Part shown: one piece after another, positions 1 through 6,848 of the stretch
Numbering within the stretch: position 1 is the first letter of the stretch
Layout of the letters: the number at the start of each line of letters is the position of its first letter
Origin: Gemmatimonadales bacterium
Lineage (GTDB): Bacteria; Gemmatimonadota; Gemmatimonadetes; Gemmatimonadales; GWC2-71-9
Direction: 5' to 3'
DNA length: 10,563 nucleotides
NCBI GenBank assembly: GCA_025929805.1
Contig: JAICPP010000109.1
Span: 1-10,563, forward strand
Made by a program: the position numbers and the translations under genes
Notes under the pieces: generated by a model
What the model saw: the letters and a program-made list of their open reading frames with translations, nothing else
What the model was told of the DNA's origin: nothing
Database searches by the model: none

Positions 1-668
1 CGGTGGTCAGCCTCGGACGAGCCCGACTGCACCATGACCACCCGTTCAACGGTCTGGGCCGGCTGGGCCGGAGCTCGGCGCGAGAGCGACTGGATCCGAA
101 AGTACAGATAGCCGAAGAGGGCCCCGCCGACATGCGCCAGGTGGGCAATACCGTCGTTGGGCCACAGCTGAGATCCGATCACGTCCAGAACGACCAGCCC
201 GATGACCAGAGTGCGGGCCTTGATCGGCACCGGGATGGGGAAGACGATCAACTCCGCATCGGGCCAGAAGACCGCAAAGGCGACGGCCACGCCCAGTACC
301 GCACCCGAAGCGCCGACGAACGCCCCCACCGGCATGACGCCAGCCAGAAGGAGCGAGAATACCGCCGCTCCGATGCCGCAGAACAGGTAATAGATGAGAA
401 AGTTGCGGCTTCCCAGGCGGCTCTCGACGGCGGTCCCGAACACAAACAGCATCAGCATGTTCGCCAGCAGGTGCAGCAGCCCGGCGTGGACAAACATGTA
501 GGTGACAAAGGTCCACGGGCGAGTGAACGCCGTGCGAGGTGAGAACTGCAGCAGCTGAAAGGCTTCGCGCGACGTGAAGAGAGTCATGAGCAGGAGCAGC
601 ACCACCGCATTGGCGATGATGAAGCGTCCAACCCAGGGAGTTATCCGATACGAGGGAGATGATTTCAT
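1..668 (-). CDS. Rhomboid family intramembrane serine protease (3' end beyond window)
   Basis: Translating the minus strand from ATG at 668-666 gives 222 open codons that run off the left edge without a stop. Rhomboids cleave transmembrane substrates within the membrane using a Ser-His dyad. The sequence shows the loop/helix motif H61-x4-H66-x3-N70 (HAGLLHLLAN), the catalytic serine in GASGA (Ser121) and the catalytic histidine in AHLAHVGG (His179). About six hydrophobic segments are visible, the first at residues 16-32. Residues 191-222 form a polar, probably cytoplasmic tail (Arg/Ala/Pro, then Ser/Glu) whose end is not seen. The gene lies 35 bases after the ddl stop on the same strand, so it is probably the last visible member of the mutS operon. 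Upstream of the ATG there is only a weak AAGGG. The family is secure; the substrate is unknown. Confidence 0.9.
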   Translation of the reverse strand, partial: MKSSPSYRITPWVGRFIIANAVVLLLLMTLFTSREAFQLLQFSPRTAFTRPWTFVTYMFVHAGLLHLLANMLMLFVFGTAVESRLGSRNFLIYYLFCGIGAAVFSLLLAGVMPVGAFVGASGAVLGVAVAFAVFWPDAELIVFPIPVPIKARTLVIGLVVLDVIGSQLWPNDGIAHLAHVGGALFGYLYFRIQSLSRRAPAQPAQTVERVVMVQSGSSEADH

Positions 669-703
669 CAGACGAATGCCCTTACGCTCTTGACCTGCGG
701 ATA

Positions 704-1723
704 TTACGAGAGATTATCGACTCGCCCGCGCCGGGCAACCTTACAGATGCGTTCGCACAACTCGGGAAACTCGATACCCACTGCCCGGGCAGCCTGGGGT
801 AGTAGGCTGGTGGCGGTCATGCCAGGCAGTGTGTTTACCTCTAAACAGAAGAGTTCACCGGCCGGTGTCAAGCGAAAATCGACCCGGGAGTAGCCCCCTA
901 ACTTGAGGGCCTCGTGGGCCAGCAACCCGAGACGGCCGCACTCCTGAGATGTAGCACGGGGAAGATCGGCCGGGAAGATCTCCTGTGACATGCCGGGAGT
1001 GTACTTACACTCGTAGTCGAAGATCTCGTGCCGGGGAATGATTTCCCCGACTGCCAGCGCCCGGCCCTCCAGGATCCCGACTGTCAACTCTCGCCCCGGC
1101 ACGAACTCCTCGATCATCACCTCATCATCGTACTGACGGGCCAGGGCCAGTGCCGCCTCGTACTCGGCCGCCTGCTTGACCACGCTCAGTCCCACCGTCG
1201 ACCCCTGCTTGGACGGCTTCACTACTACCGGCCATCCAAATTCGCCTTCCACCTCCTTGCGCGCTGCGGGCGCCATCACCCACCGGGCTGTGGGGACCCC
1301 TGCCCGCTCGAAGAGCCGCTTGGAGATGTCCTTATCCATGGCCATCGCGCTGCCCAGCCGCCCACTTCCGGTATAGGGTACTCCCACCATCTCCAGCAGG
1401 GTCTGGAGGGTGCCGTCTTCGCCGCGGCCGCCGTGCAGTGCAAGGAACAGCACGTCGGCGTCCCGCACTGCCGCAAGATTGGCCAGGCCCGACAGAAGCA
1501 GTCCGCGCTCGAGGGTTTGAAGCTGCGAGATGGGAGGAGGCTCGGTCCCGACTGCTCCGGACAGGAGAGCCGGCTCATCGGCCTCCGGGATGTAACCACG
1601 GGCCGTATCCACCACTGCTACGTCATGTCCCCGGGAGCGCAGTGCCCCGATGACCTGCACTGCTGACGCGAGCGCAACGTCCCGCTCCGCTGAGGTCCCG
1701 CCGGTTAGAACGGTTACCCGCAT
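704..1723 (-). CDS. ddl: D-alanine--D-alanine ligase
   Basis: A cytoplasmic ATP-grasp enzyme that joins two D-alanines for the peptidoglycan pentapeptide. From the chosen ATG the protein is 339 residues, a normal Ddl length. Visible family landmarks are the N-terminal TGGTSAERD (Glu13), HGGRGEDG (97-104), MDKD (Lys131), KPSKQGSTVG (169-178), EEFVPGRE (205-212), FDYECKY (Tyr237), RVDF (Arg280, Asp282) and EVNTLPGMT (Glu295, Asn297), which supply ATP, metal and D-Ala contacts in known Ddl structures. An in-frame TTG at 1741 would add six residues (MARAAC). I prefer ATG at 1723 because MRVTVLTGG is the usual Ddl N-terminus; neither start has a clear Shine-Dalgarno. The gene sits 49 bases after cbs, with a hairpin in the gap, and 35 bases before the rhomboid gene. 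Confidence 0.95.
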   Translation of the reverse strand: MRVTVLTGGTSAERDVALASAVQVIGALRSRGHDVAVVDTARGYIPEADEPALLSGAVGTEPPPISQLQTLERGLLLSGLANLAAVRDADVLFLALHGGRGEDGTLQTLLEMVGVPYTGSGRLGSAMAMDKDISKRLFERAGVPTARWVMAPAARKEVEGEFGWPVVVKPSKQGSTVGLSVVKQAAEYEAALALARQYDDEVMIEEFVPGRELTVGILEGRALAVGEIIPRHEIFDYECKYTPGMSQEIFPADLPRATSQECGRLGLLAHEALKLGGYSRVDFRLTPAGELFCLEVNTLPGMTATSLLPQAARAVGIEFPELCERICKVARRGRVDNLS

Positions 1724-1743
1724 GCAAGCTGCTCGAGCCAAAG

Positions 1744-1758
1744 GCCAGGTACCCTGGC
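1744..1758 (-). other. Hairpin in the cbs-ddl gap
   Basis: A 6-bp perfect stem (GCCAGG/CCTGGC) with a 3-base loop lies between the cbs stop and the ddl start, just before a possible TTG start at 1741. No run of T follows on the minus strand, so a full terminator is unlikely. It could act as an mRNA processing or stabilising element, or be chance in GC-rich DNA. Confidence 0.35.
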
Positions 1759-1772
1759 ACCCTCAGCCGCGA

Positions 1773-3164
1773 TCATCTGGTCCCGATCATCTGTTGGAGT
1801 ACGTCGTATCGGCTGACGATTCCGATCAGCTTGCCGTCCTTGCGGACCAGTGCCGCCGGGCTCTCGCGAGTGAGCATGGCGCCGAGCCGATCAGTCGAGA
1901 AGGTGGCATCCACCTCAGGAAAGGGGGACTCCATCACCTCCCGCACCGGGCGGTCGAGCAGTGCGGGTTGTGCCAGCGCCTTGGTCATCAAGGTACCTTC
2001 GACCAGACCTCCGACCGAGCGGCCCTCCTCCACCACTGGAATCTGGCTCACGCCCCACGTGCTCATGAGGTTGAGTGCCTGGCGTACGGCCGCTGCCGGG
2101 GCAACGCTCACGAGGGGCGGAGCCGTCGGGTGGCGCCGCTCCAGCAGCTGTTCGACCGTGGTTCTGGGGGCCTCCAGCATTTGGTTTTCCTGCATCCACT
2201 CATCATTGAAAACCTTGGAGAGGTAGCGCTCGCCGGTGTCACAAAGAATGGTCACGATCAACGCGGCGGGGTCATCGAGCTCGCGCGCGATCTCGATCGC
2301 CAGCGCTACGTTGAGCCCAGTGGATCCTCCTGCCAGGATCCCCTCCTCCCGCGCCAGGCGGCGGGCCATCACCAGAGACGTGCGGTCCGACACCTGGCGG
2401 AACTCGTCGATCCAATCGAACCAGATCGTCGTCGGTATTTTGTCCCCGCCGATCCCCTCGACCTTGTACGGGTGCCCGTCGCCCAGCGTGTGGGTGCGAT
2501 GGTAATGAGTGTAGAGCGAGCCGATCGGGTCACCTGCCACGATTCGGATCTTGGGGTTCTGCTCCTTCAGGTACTTCCCCGCGCCGCTGATGGTTCCGCC
2601 GGTGCCCGCCCCGGCAACCAGGTGAGTGACCTTCCCCTCGGTTTGCCGCCAGATCTCCGGTCCCATGGTGGCGTAGTGCGCCTCGGGGTTGACCGCGTTG
2701 TAGAACTGGTTGGCGAGGATGGCGTCCGGTGTTTCCTTGACGATCTGCTTGGCCTTCATGACGTAATTGTCCGGATGGTCCGGCGGAACCGCGGTCGGAG
2801 TAATGACGACTTCCGCACCAAAGGCCTTCAATAGGCGCACCTTTTCCTGCGACATCTTGTCGGGCATGGTGAAGACACAGCGGTATCCCTTCAATGCGGC
2901 AGCAATCGCAAGGCCAACCCCGGTGTTGCCGCTGGTGCCCTCCACGATGGTGCCGCCGGGCCGAAGCTCGCCTCTCCGCTCCGCGTCCTCGATGATGGCA
3001 AGACCGATACGATCCTTGACCGACCCACCGGGATTGACGTACTCGGCCTTGCCGTAGATGGGGGTTCGTATCCCACCGCCCACGCGGGCCAGGCGTATGA
3101 GCGGAGTCCACCCAACCGTATCCAGGACGGAGTCGTATGGCTGTAAGTGCTGGGGGGCGCTCAT
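1773..3164 (-). CDS. cbs: Cystathionine beta-synthase-like PLP enzyme with C-terminal CBS domain pair
   Basis: A 463-residue fold-type II PLP enzyme of the CBS/cysteine synthase family. It likely condenses serine (or an activated serine) with homocysteine or sulfide. The PLP Schiff-base lysine is Lys50 in NPGGSVKDR, the phosphate/substrate loop is SGNTG (78-82), and the PLP-phosphate glycine loop is GTGGT (187-191). Residues about 345-463 hold two CBS modules, which usually bind adenosyl ligands and regulate the enzyme. No N-terminal heme domain is present. Length and layout match the mycobacterial Cbs from memory. The ATG overlaps the upstream TonB_C stop by four bases (ATGA), implying translational coupling. 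An O-acetylserine- or O-phosphoserine-dependent cysteine synthase cannot be excluded by motif reading alone. The last codons contain a duplicated CAGATGATCG that supplies the stop. Confidence 0.88.
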   Translation of the reverse strand: MSAPQHLQPYDSVLDTVGWTPLIRLARVGGGIRTPIYGKAEYVNPGGSVKDRIGLAIIEDAERRGELRPGGTIVEGTSGNTGVGLAIAAALKGYRCVFTMPDKMSQEKVRLLKAFGAEVVITPTAVPPDHPDNYVMKAKQIVKETPDAILANQFYNAVNPEAHYATMGPEIWRQTEGKVTHLVAGAGTGGTISGAGKYLKEQNPKIRIVAGDPIGSLYTHYHRTHTLGDGHPYKVEGIGGDKIPTTIWFDWIDEFRQVSDRTSLVMARRLAREEGILAGGSTGLNVALAIEIARELDDPAALIVTILCDTGERYLSKVFNDEWMQENQMLEAPRTTVEQLLERRHPTAPPLVSVAPAAAVRQALNLMSTWGVSQIPVVEEGRSVGGLVEGTLMTKALAQPALLDRPVREVMESPFPEVDATFSTDRLGAMLTRESPAALVRKDGKLIGIVSRYDVLQQMIGTR

Positions 3165-3574
3165 GGTCGCGCCCTGCCGGAACGGGGCCCCCGGAACTGG
3201 ACCGGCTGCAGGAACGGAGCTGGCACGGGGCGGCCCTGGTGGAGGGCAGGCGAGAAACGGAGCTCGGGAGCCCCGACCAGCGCTGCCGAATCGAGAGCCG
3301 GATACCCGCTCGATTCAGCCACGCGGGTCGAGTCCGGCACCACGTTCCCTGCCGAATCGACGTAGAGTCGTAGCAGCACTCGTCCTTCGATTCCCTGCGC
3401 TAGAAGTGCCGGGGGATACCGCACGGGAGACACCGGGTTGATCGCCACCGGCGGCTCTTCAGCCGGGATGGCCGGTGCACTCGCAATCGGGTCGACCAGT
3501 CGCATGGTGCCGTCGTCCCTTGCATCGCAGGCTGACAGCGCCAACACCAGAACAGCCGTGCTCCTATTCACCAT
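3161..3574 (-). CDS. TonB C-terminal-domain lipoprotein
   Basis: The predicted precursor has 137 residues. It starts with a short lipoprotein signal peptide (MVNR, then a hydrophobic STAVLVLALSA) and a lipobox LSAC with Cys16. An acidic and proline-containing linker follows to about residue 52, then a TonB C-terminal-like domain (53-128: YPPALLAQGIEGRV, LYVDSAGNV, ALDSAAL, FSPALHQGRPV). Classical TonB has an N-terminal transmembrane helix and a long proline-rich span to couple ExbBD to outer-membrane receptors; both are absent, so a true energy-transducer role is doubtful. Asp at +2 after the Cys (Asp17) would signal inner-membrane retention under the enterobacterial Lol rule. An upstream in-frame ATG at 3622 overlaps the mutS stop as ATGA and adds 16 residues. 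I prefer 3574 because a GAGG lies five bases before it and it gives a clean signal peptide. Confidence 0.78.
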   Translation of the reverse strand: MVNRSTAVLVLALSACDARDDGTMRLVDPIASAPAIPAEEPPVAINPVSPVRYPPALLAQGIEGRVLLRLYVDSAGNVVPDSTRVAESSGYPALDSAALVGAPELRFSPALHQGRPVPAPFLQPVQFRGPRSGRARP

Positions 3575-3618
3575 GGCCTCGGCCGCACTCAGCAGAGAGA
3601 CAGAGGCGCATCCCGCTC

Positions 3619-6285
3619 TCATCTATGCGGGTCGGCAGCTGATCCAGTGCGTTCTCCCATTCGGCGCTGGAAGTCAGCCAGACGATTGAGCGCTTCCAGA
3701 GGAGTAAGCACGTTCAGGTTCAGAGTCTTGAGCTCTTCCATTAAAGGATCGGGCTCCGGCTGATCAATGAAGAGGGCGAGCTGGCCGGGGTCGCGTGATC
3801 GGGATGGTGGCTGGCCCGGGACCATTCGGTGCTCGCCCTCCAGCGTATCGAGAATTTCTCTGGCCCGGCACACAACCGGCTCGGGCAGTCCCGCCAGCTG
3901 GCCCACATGAATGCCGTAGGACCGATCGGTCCCACCGGGCTCGAGCCGATGCAAGAACACGACCGTATTGCCGGCCTCTCGGACAGCCACATTGTAGTTG
4001 CGGGCATGCTGGAGCCGTTCCGGCAGCTGCATCAGCTCGTGATAGTGAGTGGCAAACATGGTCTTGCATCCCACCCGGTCGTGCAGGTGCTCGGTGACGG
4101 CCCATGCGATTGCCACCCCGTCGTAGGTGGAAGTACCCCGGCCGATCTCGTCCAGGAGTACCAGACTTCGCCGTGTGGCATTGTGCAGGATGGCACTCGT
4201 TTCGCTCATCTCCACCATGAATGTGGATTGGCCGCCGGCGAGATTGTCGCTGGCACCGACCCTGGTGAAAAGACGATCTGATACCCCGATGGTTGCCTCG
4301 GCGGCAGGGACGAAGGAGCCCAGCTGCGCCAGCACGACGGAGAGGCCGATCTGACGGAGGATAGTGGACTTTCCGGCCATGTTGGGACCGGTGACCAGCA
4401 GCACCCGCTCGGACGCAGTAAACCGGGTGTCGTTGGGGATGAACGATTCCCGGGGCATCATTCGCTCGATAACCGGATGGCGACACTCTCGAAGTGACAG
4501 GTCGAAGTCTGCCGTCATCACCGGTCGCACATAGCGACCCCTCACTGCGCACTCCGCCAACCCGGTCCACACATCCAGTCGGGCAAGGATCCGGCTGGTA
4601 TGCTGAATTCGGCCGATCGCCCGGCCTACCGTGGCTCGCAGAGCGCCGAATAGTTCCGCCTCACGCGCACCCAGGCGCTCTTCCGCGTCAAGAACTCGAG
4701 CTTCGTAGTCTTTCAGCTCAGGAGTGACGTAGCGCTCCGCCGCCGCGAGCGTCTGGCGGCGCTCGTACTCGGCCGGCACCCGGGCGCTGTGGGTGTGGGT
4801 TACCTCGAGATAGTATCCGAAGACCTTGTTGTAGCCCACCTTGAGCGATGGAATGCCGGTGCGGTCCCGCTCTCGCTGTTGCAGCGCGGCAATGTACTGG
4901 CGTCCACCATCGCGCAGCATTCGGAGCTCGTCCAGCTGCTGGTCGTAGCCGGCCTTGATCACTTCACCATCGCCCAGGCTGGTGGGGAGCCGGTCCGCCA
5001 GCCCGCCAGCCAACTCCGCTGTCACATCCGAGAGTAAATCCAGCTCGTCGGCTGCGTCCGCCAGAGCCTTGCTGGGGCTGCCGGAAGAGAGCGTCGAGCC
5101 GGCGACCGCGGTGAGTGCCCCCGCGACATCGGGCAGCCGCTGCAGTGAATCCCGAATGGCGCCCAGTTCCCTCGGGGTAGCCCGGCCGGCCGCGGCGCGC
5201 CCTGCCAGACGCTCGATATCGCGCATCCCATCGAGTGCTTCCCGAAGCCGAGCGCGGCCGCGGGTATCCTGCACGATCATCTCAACCGCATCCAGGCGGT
5301 CATCGATGGCCGCAGGGTCGCGTAGTGGCGAAAGCACCCATTGCCTCAGGAGCCGGGCTCCCATCGGTGTGAGCGTGGCGTCGATGGTCTCGAGGAGAGT
5401 ACAGCCGCGGGCGCCCTGACGGAGCGGCTCGACCAGCTCGAGGTTTCGCCGTGTCATGTCATCCAGCCAGAGGAAAGTCTCATTCCGCCGGACGACGGGC
5501 CGAGTGAGATGAGGAAGACCGCTGGGCTGAAGCTCGGTGAGATACCGAAGCAGCGCACCCGCGGCGCCCACCGCAAGCTCGTCCGTGCCTCCGACGCCGA
5601 GCCCATCCAGGGATGCCATTCCGAAGCGCCGAGCCAGCTCGTCGCGGGCGAGGGCGGGATCGAATTCCCAGGGCTCGCGGGTTGTGAGGAGTGGGGAGGC
5701 GAGTAAACGGGTAAGCGGGTAGGCCTCGCCGGATGCGACTATCTCAGCTGGGCCAAGTCGGCACAAAGCCTCTTTGAGCCCCTGCTCATCGGTCGTCTCA
5801 AGTATGAACTCACCTGTACTCAAGTCGATCGCGGCCAATCCGGATGCGCTTACCCGCTTACCCGCCTCCCCGCTTTCCCGGTTTACAGCCACCATCCAGT
5901 TGTTCTGCGCCCCTGCGAGCCATCCTTCCTGGAGCAACGCACCGGGGGTGACCGTCTCGACCACTTCCCGACGCACCAGGCCGCGCGCCAGCTTGGGATC
6001 TTCAACCTGCTCACAGATGGCTACCCGATGCCCGGCGCTCACCAGCTGCCGGAGGTAATCCCCGGCAGCCTTGACCGGAACGCCTGCGAGGGGCACGCCG
6101 TCACCCCTGGAGGTCAACGCGATATCGAGGATCTTGGCCGCAAGCTCGGCATCTTCATTGAACATCTCGTAGAAGTCGCCGACCCGGTAAAACAGGATCG
6201 TGTCTCGGTGCTGCGCCTTGATCTCGCGCCAGTGCTTGAGCATTGGCGGCGTGGGAGTGGCACTATCGTGACCGACGAGGGACAT
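3619..6285 (-). CDS. mutS: DNA mismatch repair protein MutS
   Basis: An 888-residue MutS, somewhat longer than the roughly 850 of Escherichia coli. The mismatch-reading motif is in GDFYEMF (Phe38, Glu40). The connector domain follows, then the lever/clamp core, then the ABC-type ATPase with Walker A GPNMAGKST (633-641), the ST-rich signature loop around GGQSTF (684-689), Walker B LVLLDEIGRG (D712, E713) and the switch His747 in FATHYHE. A sliding-clamp-binding peptide QLALF is at 835-839, and the usual C-terminal helical element (LTPLEALNRLADF) is present. It recognises mispairs and recruits MutL. It is the first gene of a five-gene minus-strand run. The start at 6285 has no Shine-Dalgarno; a TATATT box sits directly upstream. 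Met15 is an alternative start closer to the E. coli N-terminus. Residues 136-146 and 188-198 of the connector are encoded by octamer repeats. Confidence 0.98.
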   Translation of the reverse strand: MSLVGHDSATPTPPMLKHWREIKAQHRDTILFYRVGDFYEMFNEDAELAAKILDIALTSRGDGVPLAGVPVKAAGDYLRQLVSAGHRVAICEQVEDPKLARGLVRREVVETVTPGALLQEGWLAGAQNNWMVAVNRESGEAGKRVSASGLAAIDLSTGEFILETTDEQGLKEALCRLGPAEIVASGEAYPLTRLLASPLLTTREPWEFDPALARDELARRFGMASLDGLGVGGTDELAVGAAGALLRYLTELQPSGLPHLTRPVVRRNETFLWLDDMTRRNLELVEPLRQGARGCTLLETIDATLTPMGARLLRQWVLSPLRDPAAIDDRLDAVEMIVQDTRGRARLREALDGMRDIERLAGRAAAGRATPRELGAIRDSLQRLPDVAGALTAVAGSTLSSGSPSKALADAADELDLLSDVTAELAGGLADRLPTSLGDGEVIKAGYDQQLDELRMLRDGGRQYIAALQQRERDRTGIPSLKVGYNKVFGYYLEVTHTHSARVPAEYERRQTLAAAERYVTPELKDYEARVLDAEERLGAREAELFGALRATVGRAIGRIQHTSRILARLDVWTGLAECAVRGRYVRPVMTADFDLSLRECRHPVIERMMPRESFIPNDTRFTASERVLLVTGPNMAGKSTILRQIGLSVVLAQLGSFVPAAEATIGVSDRLFTRVGASDNLAGGQSTFMVEMSETSAILHNATRRSLVLLDEIGRGTSTYDGVAIAWAVTEHLHDRVGCKTMFATHYHELMQLPERLQHARNYNVAVREAGNTVVFLHRLEPGGTDRSYGIHVGQLAGLPEPVVCRAREILDTLEGEHRMVPGQPPSRSRDPGQLALFIDQPEPDPLMEELKTLNLNVLTPLEALNRLADFQRRMGERTGSAADPHR
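5692..5723 (+). repeat. Octamer tandem repeat block A inside mutS
   Basis: Read on the plus strand (antisense to mutS), this 32-bp block divides into four degenerate octamers: TGGGGAGG, CGAGTAAA, CGGGTAAG, CGGGTAGG. The consensus is close to CGGGTAAG. On the mutS strand it encodes residues 188-198 (AYPLTRLLASP), a linker just before the conserved EPWEFD segment. It forms an inverted pair with block B at 5849-5880: bases 5693-5717 match the reverse complement of 5847-5871 at 23 of 25 positions. Confidence 0.75.
5849..5880 (-). repeat. Octamer tandem repeat block B inside mutS
   Basis: On the minus strand (the mutS sense strand) this 32-bp block reads as four octamers: CGGGAAAG, CGGGGAGG, CGGGTAAG, CGGGTAAG. 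It encodes MutS residues 136-146 (RESGEAGKRVS), within a loop that looks about eight or nine residues longer than the same loop in E. coli MutS as I remember it. The orientation is opposite to block A. I did not find the octamer array anywhere else in the window. Confidence 0.78.
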
Positions 6286-6291
6286 AGGGAC

Positions 6292-6297
6292 AATATA
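6292..6297 (-). promoter_or_regulatory. Candidate -10 box of a leaderless mutS promoter
   Basis: TATATT on the minus strand is separated from the mutS ATG by exactly six bases. If transcription starts at the A of ATG, the box occupies -12 to -7, the normal place for a -10 element. No Shine-Dalgarno is present between it and the ATG, and no -35 hexamer is visible at the usual spacing. TANNNT followed by a start codon is the known signature of leaderless genes in Deinococcus and actinobacteria. Whether this organism uses it is inference. Confidence 0.45.
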
Positions 6298-6391
6298 ACG
6301 GTCCGTCTCAGCCTCCCATTCAGTCCAGCTCGGTCAAAACGCGCTCGCGCGGAGCCGCCTTTGGCTGTAGCGTACCTGGTCCGCGTGACCA

Positions 6392-6417
6392 TCAAAGCCT
6401 CCTTTGACCCCAAGGAG
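6392..6417 (+). promoter_or_regulatory. Ribosome binding site with competing hairpins before the membrane-protein gene
   Basis: The Shine-Dalgarno AAGGAG (6412-6417) lies six bases before ATG 6424. Its exact complement CTCCTT (6399-6404) sits seven bases upstream and could hide it in a 6-bp hairpin. The same upstream segment can instead join TCAAAG (6392-6397) with CTTTGA (6402-6407) around a four-base loop. The two hairpins cannot form together, so the leader could switch between open and closed ribosome access. The pairing is seen directly; any regulatory role is inference. The rest of the 138-base divergent gap holds GGTC/GACC (6378-6390) and GCGCTCGCGC, with no clear plus-strand promoter. 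Confidence 0.5.
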
Positions 6418-6423
6418 ATAGCC

Positions 6424-6804
6424 ATGCGACTGCGCACCCTTCTTCTGATTGCCGGTGTACTCGGTCTCGTGTTCGGGCTCGGTTTTCTCCTGGCTCCCCG
6501 GCAGGTACTTCCTCTCTACGGGGTCACCGTTACGCCTACCGTGTTGCTGCTGGCGCGGTTCTTCGGCGCCACACTGGTGCAAGTCGGAATGATCCTCTAT
6601 CTCATTCGCGACGTCGGCGATCCGAGAACTCAGCGTGGAGTGGTTCTCGGCTCCTTCCTGGGATCGCTGGCTGGATTCGTGGTAGCACTCACCGGGCAGT
6701 TCTGGGGCCTGGTGAATGAATTGGGATGGTCCAGCGTGGCAATCTACGGTTTGCTCCTCCTCGGCTACGGCTCGTTCATCTTCGGCTCCGCGCGCACTGC
6801 CTGA
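6424..6804 (+). CDS. Small four-helix membrane protein of unknown function
   Basis: A 126-residue, very hydrophobic protein with about four transmembrane segments: roughly residues 5-22 (TLLLIAGVLGLVFGLGFL), 39-62, 71-92 and 100-121. A short charged loop, RDVGDPRTQR, joins the second and third. The LLLARFFGATLVQVGMILYL and GFVVAL-G-QFWGLVNELGW segments resemble a widespread family of short uncharacterised bacterial membrane proteins; I do not recognise a function. ATG 6424 is chosen because AAGGAG lies six bases before it. An in-frame GTG at 6385 would add 13 residues and destroy the short hydrophobic N-terminus. It is divergent from mutS and 44 bases upstream of the zinc-finger gene, which appears to have its own promoter. 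Its leader can fold to hide the ribosome binding site. Confidence 0.82.
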   Translation: MRLRTLLLIAGVLGLVFGLGFLLAPRQVLPLYGVTVTPTVLLLARFFGATLVQVGMILYLIRDVGDPRTQRGVVLGSFLGSLAGFVVALTGQFWGLVNELGWSSVAIYGLLLLGYGSFIFGSARTA

Positions 6805-6836
6805 TCACCCGATGGGCTCCGCTCGCGGGGATGAGC

Positions 6837-6842
6837 TATACT
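6837..6842 (+). promoter_or_regulatory. Candidate -10 box of a leaderless promoter for the zinc-finger gene
   Basis: TATACT ends six bases before ATG 6849, the same spacing as the TATATT box before mutS. It would occupy -12 to -7 if transcription began at the start codon. The six bases between (TCCGTC) contain no Shine-Dalgarno, and no -35 hexamer is visible 16-18 bases upstream. The 44-base gap to the preceding gene would otherwise suggest simple read-through. Confidence 0.5.
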
Positions 6843-6848
6843 TCCGTC

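Noticed and set aside
46..516. Minus-strand frame of 156 codons at the left end
   Set aside because: It is in a different frame from the rhomboid protein, which carries all catalytic residues over the same bases; the arginine/glycine-rich translation is typical of an out-of-frame shadow.
1650..2834. Long plus-strand open frame (394 codons) opposite cbs and ddl
   Set aside because: It is antisense to two proteins with complete catalytic motifs, its translation has no recognisable domain, and long mirror frames are expected in GC-rich DNA.
6332..6337. TTGACC as a -35 element for mutS on the minus strand
   Set aside because: It is 34 bases from the TATATT box, twice the usual spacing, and no -10 hexamer lies at 16-18 bases.
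6028..6423. Plus-strand open frame extending the membrane-protein gene upstream into mutS
   Set aside because: The upstream part is antisense to mutS. The ribosome site and hydrophobic N-terminus both place the start at ATG 6424.
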